From assembly GCA_934667845.1 (NCBI GenBank), contig CAKUMQ010000062.1, forward strand, positions 1 through 14,009: a stretch of 14,009 bases of DNA. The letters are read 5' to 3'. This DNA is from an uncultured Eubacteriales bacterium. Lineage in GTDB: Bacteria; Bacillota; Clostridia; Oscillospirales; Acutalibacteraceae. Positions within the stretch are counted from its first letter, which is position 1, and every line of letters begins with the position of its first letter. The translations under genes were made by a program, and so were the position numbers. This document shows, piece after piece, positions 1-7,815 of this stretch. The notes beneath the pieces are model-generated. The model saw nothing but the letters and a program-made list of their open reading frames with translations. It was not told the origin of the DNA and searched no databases.

Positions 1-216
1 ATAGATCGTTTCCTCCCGAAACACCGTAAACGGTATCTGCATACGGGTCAATGTCTCGGAAAACTCTCTGTATGCCTCTGTGTGCTGCAAAAATGCATAG
101 CCGAGAGTCTTCTCCGGCGAATAGGTCGTGTAGAGAACGAATTTGGAAAAGGGCTTCAGCGTTTTCCGAAAGGAAAACGGCACATGAATAAACAGCTTGG
201 TCTCGATGTTTCTCAT
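1..216 (-). CDS. Candidate immunity protein, partial (C-terminus beyond window)
   Basis: The first 72 codons are visible; the reading frame stays open to the left edge. ATG at 216 is chosen because AGGA (222-225) lies five bases upstream and the frame has GC-rich third positions. The peptide begins MRNIETKLFIHVPFSF and contains alternating hydrophobic and basic stretches, with no signal peptide or membrane segment, so the product is probably cytoplasmic. I do not recognise the family. It starts 29 bases after the stop of the RHS toxin gene, on the same strand, and shares the lower GC of the toxin tip (about 49 % over 1-120, hand count). In polymorphic toxin loci the gene directly after the toxin tip normally encodes the cognate immunity protein. 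That role is inferred from position alone. It could instead be an unrelated small gene. Confidence 0.6.
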   Translation of the reverse strand, partial: MRNIETKLFIHVPFSFRKTLKPFSKFVLYTTYSPEKTLGYAFLQHTEAYREFSETLTRMQIPFTVFREETIY

Positions 217-245
217 TCCTTTCCTGCATAATGGTTTTTTCTATT

Positions 246-542
246 TTATTGCTTCGCTGCTTCTTTCAGAAAATCCTCCAGCAAATGACTATATTGTGGC
301 TGTGAATAAAATCTGACGAGACCATTAACAATTGCCTGATCGCCATACAATTTTCGTATTGCACGGCCGTCATATCCTCCCCTTTTAGGATATAACCAGC
401 CACCTTCAAATTTACTCAAGTCGCTATGTAGCCGTCGATGAGTCCAAGCATACATTTTAGCCAATCGCTGTTTGGGGAGACCGCCCAAATATTTGGGAAA
501 CAGATGATGCCCTACCTTTTTTAATGCTCCCCGTTTGAACGC
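246..542 (-). other. Variable toxin tip, HNH/Endo VII-like nuclease module
   Basis: The last ~98 residues form a compact module with paired histidines His2432-His2433 (codons 504-509) in GHHLFPKYLGG, then His2455 and His2459 in THRRLH, then a Trp/Tyr/Gly-rich stretch and a helical tail. A leading HH followed about 20 residues later by HxxxH resembles the metal-binding histidines of HNH/Endo VII superfamily toxins of the LHH/WHH kind. This suggests DNase activity, but the assignment is from motif memory only. GC is about 43 % over 241-540 against about 67 % in a sample of the core (1081-1140), with a sharp change near 540, marking a separately acquired tip. Confidence 0.6.
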
Positions 543-3500
543 ACTCCGAATGTCCTTTGCTGCCGCCTTGGCGCGGGCAGCAACATTCTTTGCCGTCGAA
601 GCAACCTTTATCTTCGCTTTCGACAGCGTGCTTGCGATCTTTGCCCCGATCTTGGTGGTCTTCAGTATCGACAGCACCTTTGCTGCCGCCGCACCAATCA
701 GCACGGACGCGATGTCATAGACGATGCCGCCGATATGCTTGCCCATCTCAGTGACGTCATTGTTGGACGCACTTTTAAACGGATTCAGCACCCACAGGTG
801 CATCAGCACATAGACATAGTGATTGTCCGCCAGCCCCGCGAACAGCGTTTTCAGATTGAGCTGCCCGCTGAAAATGGCTTTCGCCATGTCGATGTAGCCC
901 TGGATGTTGAACAGGCCGGCGATCTCGCTGATGACGCCCGACAGTATGCCCCTGAACAGTGTGCCGGTCTGGGTCAGGTAGTTCATGTGCCCGAACCGGT
1001 CGAGGAAGCGCACGGGGTTGTTCGTCGCGTAGGCGTACAGATTCAGCGACTGCGGGTTGTTGACCTCGCCCTGATAGCTGTCCCGCTGCGTAAACCGCCC
1101 CGTCTCGGGGTCGTAGTACCGCGCGCGGAGGTAATAGAGGCCGGTCTCGCTGTCGTAATACTGCCCGACATAGCGATAGGGGTTGTAGACCGCGGTCTCC
1201 GCCGCCGACAGCTCGTTGCCGAACGCGTCGTAGGCGTATTCGACCGTGGAGCCGGAGACGGTGCGCAGCCCGACCACGTCGGTGTGGGCGTCGCTGACGG
1301 CGGCATAGAGCGTGTCGCCGGTGTACAGCGCCTCAAACTGCGCCGCGCCGTCGGCGCCCTTGGTGCCGAAGAGATAGCTGCTCTCGCGGGTCGCGCCGTC
1401 CTGCGTGATCAGGTCATACGCCGCGGCGGTGTCGTTCACGACATGGCGCACCTCGGCGGTCAGCGCGGCGTCCTCGCCGTCCGCGGCATAGCCGAGCGTG
1501 ACGGTCTTGCCGATGCGCTGGGCGTTGGCGTCATACCGGAACGCGACCGTCTGGGTCTTCACCTGCTGCAGCGTCACGCCGCCCGCGTCCATGAGGTCGG
1601 GCATCTCCCTGACCGATGCGCTCACGGCGCCGCTCAGGCGGTTCAGGCTGTCGTAGGTGTAGGCGGCGACGCACACGCGGTCGTCTCCGCTGCCGACGGT
1701 TTTGGTCAGCAGATTGCCGGACGCGTCATAGGTGTAGGTCACGGCCTTTTCGGGAAGCGGGTCATAGGATTCGCCCGCGCCCTTCTGCGCCCAATCCTCC
1801 GAGATAAGGCGCCCGCCCGCGTCATAGCCGTAGCTCACGCGCTGCGTGCCGTCCTCCCCGGTGGTCGTCGTTTTTGTCCTGCGGTCGCCCGCGGCGGTGT
1901 AGGTGTACACGTCGCGGCGCACCTGCGTGCCGATCGAGAACTCGGTCTCCGCCGCCAGCCGCCCGAGGGCGTCGTAGGCGTATTCGACCGTGGTATCGCC
2001 GCTGACCTTGCGCACAAGGTTCCCGTCCCGACGGTAGGTCAGGGTATCGACCTTGCAGGGGGCGGTGTCGCTGCCCGCAAACTCGCGGATGCCCGTGATC
2101 AGTCCCGCCAGGTTGTAGGTGTATTCCTGCCGGTAGATCGGGGTCTCGACCCCGTTTGTCCGCTGCGCCGCGCGTTTTTCCGCAAGCGCGCCCTCGCTGT
2201 CGTAGGTGTAGCGGGTCACGGAGCCGGACACGCCGTCCTCCGCGCAGATGAGCCGCGCCTGATTGTCATAGGTATAGGCGATGTCTTGCCGCAGAAGCGA
2301 GACATCCGCCGCATAGGCGGCGTCCACGGCGGACAGCTCCCACCCGTCGGCGGGGGATGCGGGCACGGTCAGCGCGCAGATGAACAGGCGATAGCGCTCC
2401 TGCCTGCCGTCCACGGTGTAGGTATAGCGGTTCTGGCTGATGAGCTTTCCGCCCTCGATACGGGATTCCGCGAGGATGTTGCCGTCCTGATCGTAGGCGT
2501 AGCGCGTGGCGCCGTTTTCGTCCTGCTTGTCCCTGACGCGCCCCTGCCCGTCATAGGTGGTCACATGCGTGACCGAGCCGGACGTGTCGGTTCCCGTCAT
2601 CGAGACCAGACGCCCCGCCACGTCGTATACATACGTCATGCGGCGGCCGTTTGCCAGCACCTTTTCGGTCATCCGTCCGGCGTCGTCGTAGGTATAGCGC
2701 TCCGTGCCGCCGTCCGGTGTCGTGATCGAGGTGAACCTGCCGTCCTCGTCGTAGGTATAGACGGTCAGGCGGCCTCCCTCCGTCTCACTATACAACGATT
2801 CGGGGGAATTGTCAAGCGGCTGTGCGGACAATCCCTCGCGCTGGGCAATTTTGCGCCCTGCCGCGTCGTAGGCGTAGCGGGTGACGTGGTGGACGTCGGC
2901 GCTCTCCTGCTCATCCACCCAGATCAGGCGGCCGAGCGCGTCATAGCCGTATTCCGTCACAGCCCAGACGGCGCTGCCGCCGTCGCCGTCCGCCAGTGTC
3001 CGCTGGCGGATGCGGCGGCCGAGGCCGTCATAGGTGTATTCCGTGACCGAGCGGACGGGATTTCCGTCGGCATCCAATGCGAGATCCGTTTCGACGCGGA
3101 TCTCCTGCCCCAGCTCGTCATAGACGGAATAGGACTTGGACTTTTTCGTGCCGCCCGCCACGACCGCGCCGTTGCCGTCGTGCTGGGATTCCTGCACGGT
3201 GGCGTTGTCGCCGGTGCCGAACACCTGTGTGGTCTCTTTTCCGTCGGCATCCGCCTTCGATTCCGTGGACATCGCGGTGTCTCCGCATTGCCGCAGAACC
3301 TCGCCGTATGCCCCGAACACGCCGAATTCGTTGACCGTTCTGCCGTCCGTGGCGGTGACGGTCAGCACGGTGCGTTCCGCGCCGTCGGTGTAGGACGTGG
3401 TGGACACGCCCGAAAGCTCATCCGTCACCGTCACGGTCTCATAGGCGTTTTTCGCCACGACGGCGGCGCCGTAGACCGTTTGGGTCCCGGTCACGGTCTG

Positions 3501-6500
3501 CTGTCCGTCCTCGCCGAACGACTCGCTGGCGCTCGAGATCTCGCGCCCCTGCCAGTCGTAGGCATAGGTCGTCACGGTGTATTCCGTGCAGTCGTTTTTG
3601 GTGTACTCCGTCTGCGTCAGCAGGCGGTCGTGCGCGTCGTATTCGCTTTCGGTCAGCGTGATCTCCGTGCCGTCCGCCATTTTCTTCTTCGTCGCCACGG
3701 CCCGCCCGCGGGAGTCCTTCAGCGTGATGGCGTCGGGCTCGCCGCTCGATTTTGTCGTGACGCGGTTGAGGATGCCCGCATACGGGCTTCCGGCGATGTC
3801 CTTTTCCCCGTCGGGGAGGCGGTTTTCGATGACGGTCTCCTCGACCGTGCCGTCCGGCTTTTCCGTCCGGATGCACTCGCCGCGGCCGTTGTAGGTATAC
3901 GCCGTGCCGGAGATGCTGCCGGCATAGCTGTCGAGCACATTCCCCGCGTCGTCCGTCCGGTAGGCGGGTTTTGTCAGCGTCAGCAGTCCGCGGAAGTCGT
4001 ATTCCTGCTCCGTGACCAGCCGGTACACGCTGCCGTCTGCCGCGTGGATCCCCGTAACGGTGGTCTTTACCGGGTCGTCATAGTCGTCGTAGACATAGGT
4101 CGTGTGGGTCTGCGTATAGCTTTCGGCGGCGTCCGGAGCCGTTCCGGCCGCCAGCGCCTCGGCGTAGGTCTTTTCGTTTTTCAGGGCGGTCCTGTTCTCC
4201 GCCGTCATGCGGCCGAGGGCGTCATAGGTGTATGCCGACGCCGATTGCAGGATGCGCTGCGGCATGCCGTTTATGCGGTCCTGCTTGTATTTTTCCGTTT
4301 TCGCCACCTGTTCGACCGTCCGGCCGCCGATCGTGACGCGTTCGATCTGATTCACCGTCGAGCTGAGCAGGGTGTTCTGCTTCTCGTCCGTTCCCGTATA
4401 GGTCAGCGTCTCGACCGGCGTCGTCAGCGAGCGGCTGTAGTCATAGACATAGCGGGTATACGACTGCGGCAGCCGGACCGACACGCCGGAGGGCGCAGTA
4501 TACAGCAGATCGACGCCGCGGAAGAGCGGATTCCCGTAGCGGTCGCAGCGGGCGGATTCGACCTGCTGCGCCGCCTGCGTCCCGCCGACATAGAGGTACG
4601 ACCGGGTGCGTATGGCGTTGCCGCGGCAGTCCCACGCCTCTGTCTCGGTCCTCTCCGCGGGCGTGTCCTCATGGTACACCGCCGTGCCCAGCTCACGCCC
4701 CGTAAAGCCGTCGAAGCAGATGTACTCGCGGTATTCCTCCGACTCCATGACGTTCACACCGGCATAGGCGCACCGGCCGTCCGACAGCGTCCAGTTGCGG
4801 GCATCCAAACGGTTGTTGTTCACCCGCGAGAAGCACAGGGTGTCGGTCGTCGTGAACCGGCTGACCTCCGGGAAGAAGGGGCTGTAGCCCATCCGGTATC
4901 CGAAGGAGGACAGCAGCTCGCCGTTGACACAGACCGACTCCGCGCGGTAATAGTCGCGCTCGCCCGCCGCGCCGTAGGCCTTGACGGCTTTTTCGTAGCT
5001 TAAGGTATGTACGGCGCCCAGAGGCGTCGTCACCTGTGTCAGATAGGCGGTGACGGCCGTATGCGCCCCGGCTTCGGTCACGGCGCTGCAATAATTCGTC
5101 AGAACCGCGCAGGTCTGCTTGGCATAGCCAAAGGAGGTGGTGTCGCCGACGGCATCCGAGACCGACGTCAGCAGATAGGCGCCGGTCGTGCCGTCCTTCA
5201 TTTTCCGGATATGCGCAAGGCAGCTGCTCTGCGCGCCGCTGACGAGCATCACCGCCACGTCCTCGGTATTGCCGCTGACGGTGCGGACGAATTGCAGGCT
5301 GCGGTTCCCCTCCGTCAGCGCGCTCAACCGGCCGAGGCTGTCATACGAAGCCGTCAGCGTCCGCCCGTATTCGTTTTCCTTTTTCAGGAACCGGCCGGAT
5401 GCGTCGAAGAAATACCGGTCGCGCGACAGATCCGTATAGCAGAAGGCCGTGCCGTCCGCAGCCGCCGGGGAGACCGCCGTCAGGGAATAGGTGTCGGGCA
5501 GACGGCCGTACAGCGTGTAGGTGCCGTCCCCGTTGTCCGTCATGGCGGTCTTGCTGCCGTCGCTCCCGTGCAGGATGAGGCCGTCGGTCTCGATGGCGGG
5601 GATGTTCAGCCGCCAGCCCGCGCCGAGGCCGTACAGCCGCTCATAGAAGTTGGCGGCCGGTGCTCCGACCGTCTCCGCAGCCGTCAGGCGGCAGTCGGCG
5701 GTCAGGTAGTAGGGCAGCTCTCCGGCGTCGATCGCGCGATAGGCCTGTCTGCCGTCGGAAACGTAGTAGGTCACGGCAGACGGGTCGGCGGCGGGGCCGA
5801 CATCGGAGATAATATCCGCCGCCTGCGGGTCATAGGTGAGCGTCAGCTCGGGCAGGGCGTTCAGAAAGGATGTCAGCGTCTGGCTGTATCCCGCCTCGCC
5901 GGTGAGCTTGTTGACCGAGAATTCGCCGACCGGCCAGCTTCCGGCATTCGCAAAGGGATAGCGGGCATACAGCTCCATGCGGTCGGCCGCCGCATTCGAC
6001 AGCGTCAGCGCGCCGTCGGCATAGGTCACGCCCCGCTGCGCCGTATAGCGGGCGACAGCCGCCCGCAGGGCGGAAAAGCCGGTGCTCTCGCGGGCAAACC
6101 AGCTCCCGATATAGCTGCCGCTGACGGAATACGCCTCCACGGCAGCCCGCACGTCGTCGGAATAGGCGTCCGTCGTCTCATCAGCGGCGCGCACCGCCGT
6201 GCGCAGGTCGCCGCCCGTAATCCGTGTGACGAGATACGCGCCCAGCAGCGCGGACAGCGTATGACCGGACTCCGTAAGCTCGGCCATCACGGCGGCATCG
6301 GCGGACGATACGCCGAGCGCGTCAAGCGCGCTGCCGGTCTCTTCGATACCGTCGATCGCGTCCGCCGTCTGCGTCAGCAGAGCCGGCAGGAAGCACCGCA
6401 CGGTGACGCCCTGCCGGTCGGCGGTAAGCCCCGCATACAGCAGCGGGATCAGCGGCAGCGCCGCACCGGCATTTTCCGCCGCCGTTTCGCGCAGGATCTG

Positions 6501-7802
6501 CACGGTGTCGGCGGACAGCTCAAAATGCTCCCGCAGGGTCGTCCACTCGGTCTCCGTCAGTCCCTCCGCCGTCGGATGCCGCTGCAAAACGGCTGCCGAC
6601 GCCGCATTCAGTCCTTTTCCGTCCAGAGCGGCGAGCTTCTGCACATTGCCGTCCTGCAGACAGGCATACGGCAGGACATAGGTCACGCACGCCGACGGAT
6701 CCAGCGTTTTCACGCCGTCCGCCGTGGGATCCGCCTTGGCGAGCGCCTGCTGGATCATCGCGTCGTCCAATATCGGCGCCGCCTGCCGCATCAGGGCGAC
6801 CGTCGCCGTGACCGTCGCCGCTGCGAAGGAATTGCCGCCGATCTCTGCGTCCGACTCGGCGCGCGGCGTGGTATAGACGGTCACGCTGTTTCCCGACACG
6901 TTGTCCGCCGTCCGGTTGTCGGCATCCACCGAGCCGACGGCGATCACGTTGCGCAGTCCGTAGGCGGCGGGATAGCTCTTTTTGCCGTCGCCGCCGTTGC
7001 CGACCGCCGCCACGAACAGGATGCCGCTGTCCTCCATCAGATCCTTCAGCGGGGTGTTGTATTCATCGAAGCAGAAGCTGCAATTGAGCAGCCCGACGCC
7101 CTTTTCCATGGCATACCCGATCGCCTGAATGACGGCCGAGAGCTGACAGGTGCCGGTATTTCCGTCCACGACCGTCAGCGGGAGGATCGTCACGCCGTTT
7201 GCCAGCGCGAGGATCCGCGCCGCATTCGTGCCGTGCGCGGTGTCGCCGTCCGCGGCAAAGCTGCGGGCGTTTTCCCGATCCAGACGGCCGGTCAGCGCGC
7301 TGTCGCCGGCGTCCACGCCGGTATCCAGCAGGCCGACGGTGATGCCCGCGGGCTGATCGACCAGCGCGTTGGCGGGTGTGATCAGCGCGGACGGGAGCGC
7401 GGCGTCGGGATCGCCGTTTCCGGCGCAGGTGTGCATCACGCCGTCCGCCGAAGCACCGGTCACGGCGTCCGAGGCGTTCAGCCGCATAAGCGTCTCCGGC
7501 ATTTTGGCGCAGTCCCCGATATCCACGCAGATATACCGGCCGGGGATCAGCTCCTCACGGGCGGAAAACGCCGCGGAGCCGACGATGCTCCCGACCGCCG
7601 TTTCGGCCTCCTGTGCGGACATCCGGCCGGTCCGGTCCAGCTCGATCACGATGCGGGAGGTCGTATAGGCTGCCGGAGCCTTTGTCGTCTGCACCGTCTC
7701 CGGCAGGCTCTCGGCCAGCGCGGGAAACGCAAACTGGAGCAGCAGAACGGCGGCCATCACCGCCGAAAGGGTGCGGATAAAGCGCCCGGTCTTTCCGTTC
7801 AT
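246..7802 (-). CDS. Secreted subtilase-RHS polymorphic toxin with C-terminal HNH-like nuclease tip
   Basis: This 2518-residue protein starts at ATG 7802, with AGGAGG seven bases upstream and an ATGA overlap with the preceding gene. An upstream in-frame start at 7895 would bury the signal peptide. Order: signal peptide 1-30 (ends FPALA); I9-like propeptide about 48-120; S8 subtilisin-like peptidase about 137-365 with Asp160, His190, Asn269 and Ser325; helical region of unknown function about 366-650; RHS/YD shell about 670-2205 with some 25-30 YD repeats such as YTYDALGRM; RHS core 2208-2272 (LYYLRARYYDPETGRF); hydrophobic then Lys/Ala-rich pre-toxin linker 2273-2420; His-rich nuclease-like tip 2421-2518 (GHHLFPKYLGG, THRRLH). 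RHS proteins form a hollow shell around a toxic C-terminus that is freed by proteolysis and delivered to a neighbouring cell. Cis-processing by the fused subtilase is my inference. The tip could also be another His-rich fold. Confidence 0.9.
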   Translation of the reverse strand: MNGKTGRFIRTLSAVMAAVLLLQFAFPALAESLPETVQTTKAPAAYTTSRIVIELDRTGRMSAQEAETAVGSIVGSAAFSAREELIPGRYICVDIGDCAKMPETLMRLNASDAVTGASADGVMHTCAGNGDPDAALPSALITPANALVDQPAGITVGLLDTGVDAGDSALTGRLDRENARSFAADGDTAHGTNAARILALANGVTILPLTVVDGNTGTCQLSAVIQAIGYAMEKGVGLLNCSFCFDEYNTPLKDLMEDSGILFVAAVGNGGDGKKSYPAAYGLRNVIAVGSVDADNRTADNVSGNSVTVYTTPRAESDAEIGGNSFAAATVTATVALMRQAAPILDDAMIQQALAKADPTADGVKTLDPSACVTYVLPYACLQDGNVQKLAALDGKGLNAASAAVLQRHPTAEGLTETEWTTLREHFELSADTVQILRETAAENAGAALPLIPLLYAGLTADRQGVTVRCFLPALLTQTADAIDGIEETGSALDALGVSSADAAVMAELTESGHTLSALLGAYLVTRITGGDLRTAVRAADETTDAYSDDVRAAVEAYSVSGSYIGSWFARESTGFSALRAAVARYTAQRGVTYADGALTLSNAAADRMELYARYPFANAGSWPVGEFSVNKLTGEAGYSQTLTSFLNALPELTLTYDPQAADIISDVGPAADPSAVTYYVSDGRQAYRAIDAGELPYYLTADCRLTAAETVGAPAANFYERLYGLGAGWRLNIPAIETDGLILHGSDGSKTAMTDNGDGTYTLYGRLPDTYSLTAVSPAAADGTAFCYTDLSRDRYFFDASGRFLKKENEYGRTLTASYDSLGRLSALTEGNRSLQFVRTVSGNTEDVAVMLVSGAQSSCLAHIRKMKDGTTGAYLLTSVSDAVGDTTSFGYAKQTCAVLTNYCSAVTEAGAHTAVTAYLTQVTTPLGAVHTLSYEKAVKAYGAAGERDYYRAESVCVNGELLSSFGYRMGYSPFFPEVSRFTTTDTLCFSRVNNNRLDARNWTLSDGRCAYAGVNVMESEEYREYICFDGFTGRELGTAVYHEDTPAERTETEAWDCRGNAIRTRSYLYVGGTQAAQQVESARCDRYGNPLFRGVDLLYTAPSGVSVRLPQSYTRYVYDYSRSLTTPVETLTYTGTDEKQNTLLSSTVNQIERVTIGGRTVEQVAKTEKYKQDRINGMPQRILQSASAYTYDALGRMTAENRTALKNEKTYAEALAAGTAPDAAESYTQTHTTYVYDDYDDPVKTTVTGIHAADGSVYRLVTEQEYDFRGLLTLTKPAYRTDDAGNVLDSYAGSISGTAYTYNGRGECIRTEKPDGTVEETVIENRLPDGEKDIAGSPYAGILNRVTTKSSGEPDAITLKDSRGRAVATKKKMADGTEITLTESEYDAHDRLLTQTEYTKNDCTEYTVTTYAYDWQGREISSASESFGEDGQQTVTGTQTVYGAAVVAKNAYETVTVTDELSGVSTTSYTDGAERTVLTVTATDGRTVNEFGVFGAYGEVLRQCGDTAMSTESKADADGKETTQVFGTGDNATVQESQHDGNGAVVAGGTKKSKSYSVYDELGQEIRVETDLALDADGNPVRSVTEYTYDGLGRRIRQRTLADGDGGSAVWAVTEYGYDALGRLIWVDEQESADVHHVTRYAYDAAGRKIAQREGLSAQPLDNSPESLYSETEGGRLTVYTYDEDGRFTSITTPDGGTERYTYDDAGRMTEKVLANGRRMTYVYDVAGRLVSMTGTDTSGSVTHVTTYDGQGRVRDKQDENGATRYAYDQDGNILAESRIEGGKLISQNRYTYTVDGRQERYRLFICALTVPASPADGWELSAVDAAYAADVSLLRQDIAYTYDNQARLICAEDGVSGSVTRYTYDSEGALAEKRAAQRTNGVETPIYRQEYTYNLAGLITGIREFAGSDTAPCKVDTLTYRRDGNLVRKVSGDTTVEYAYDALGRLAAETEFSIGTQVRRDVYTYTAAGDRRTKTTTTGEDGTQRVSYGYDAGGRLISEDWAQKGAGESYDPLPEKAVTYTYDASGNLLTKTVGSGDDRVCVAAYTYDSLNRLSGAVSASVREMPDLMDAGGVTLQQVKTQTVAFRYDANAQRIGKTVTLGYAADGEDAALTAEVRHVVNDTAAAYDLITQDGATRESSYLFGTKGADGAAQFEALYTGDTLYAAVSDAHTDVVGLRTVSGSTVEYAYDAFGNELSAAETAVYNPYRYVGQYYDSETGLYYLRARYYDPETGRFTQRDSYQGEVNNPQSLNLYAYATNNPVRFLDRFGHMNYLTQTGTLFRGILSGVISEIAGLFNIQGYIDMAKAIFSGQLNLKTLFAGLADNHYVYVLMHLWVLNPFKSASNNDVTEMGKHIGGIVYDIASVLIGAAAAKVLSILKTTKIGAKIASTLSKAKIKVASTAKNVAARAKAAAKDIRSAFKRGALKKVGHHLFPKYLGGLPKQRLAKMYAWTHRRLHSDLSKFEGGWLYPKRGGYDGRAIRKLYGDQAIVNGLVRFYSQPQYSHLLEDFLKEAAKQ
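987..1181 (-). other. RHS repeat-associated core domain
   Basis: Residues about 2208-2272 match the conserved RHS core that closes the shell just before the variable toxin: YVGQYYDSETGLYYLRARYY, then PETGRFTQRDSY, then LNLYAYATNNPVRFLDRFGH. The core normally ends in a DPxG-type motif that is the self-cleavage site in related Tc/RHS proteins. Here it reads Asp2268-Arg-Phe-Gly2271, so the proline is missing. Everything after His2272 is variable pre-toxin and toxin sequence. Confidence 0.92.
6708..7394 (-). other. S8 subtilisin-like peptidase domain of the RHS protein
   Basis: Residues about 137-365 carry the subtilase signature in the usual order. Asp160 lies in GLLDTGVD (codon 7323-7325), His190 in TAHGTNAARI (7233-7235), oxyanion Asn269 in AAVGNGG (6996-6998) and nucleophile Ser325 in GGNSFAAATVTA (6828-6830). 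All four catalytic positions are kept, so the domain is probably active. Two flanking motifs differ from the usual forms: HGTN instead of HGTH, and GNSFAAATV instead of GTSMAAPHV. The preceding propeptide and signal peptide fit an exported zymogen. Confidence 0.88.
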
Positions 7803-7815
7803 TGCGCCGCCTCCT
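7799..7815 (-). promoter_or_regulatory. Ribosome site and ATGA overlap coupling lipoprotein and RHS genes
   Basis: The TGA stop of the lipoprotein gene (7799-7801) overlaps the ATG of the RHS gene (7800-7802) as ATGA. AGGAGG (7810-7815) is seven bases before the ATG, inside the lipoprotein's last codons. This arrangement favours translational coupling and decides the start of the RHS protein. Confidence 0.85.

Noticed and set aside
1..229. Alternative overlapping frame for the left-edge gene, starting at ATG 229
   Set aside because: It is also open to the edge, but lacks a ribosome site and has poorer third-position GC than the frame starting at 216.
735..5003. Long open frame of 1422 codons on the plus strand
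   Set aside because: It lies wholly antisense to the RHS gene, has low-complexity Arg/Val/Gly composition, and arises because the GC-rich codons of the YD repeats leave few stops on the other strand.
1200..5400. Recurring similar DNA words suggesting a tandem repeat or CRISPR-like array
   Set aside because: They encode the degenerate YD repeats of the RHS shell; spacing and sequence vary as coding repeats do, and there are no constant repeats with uniform spacers.
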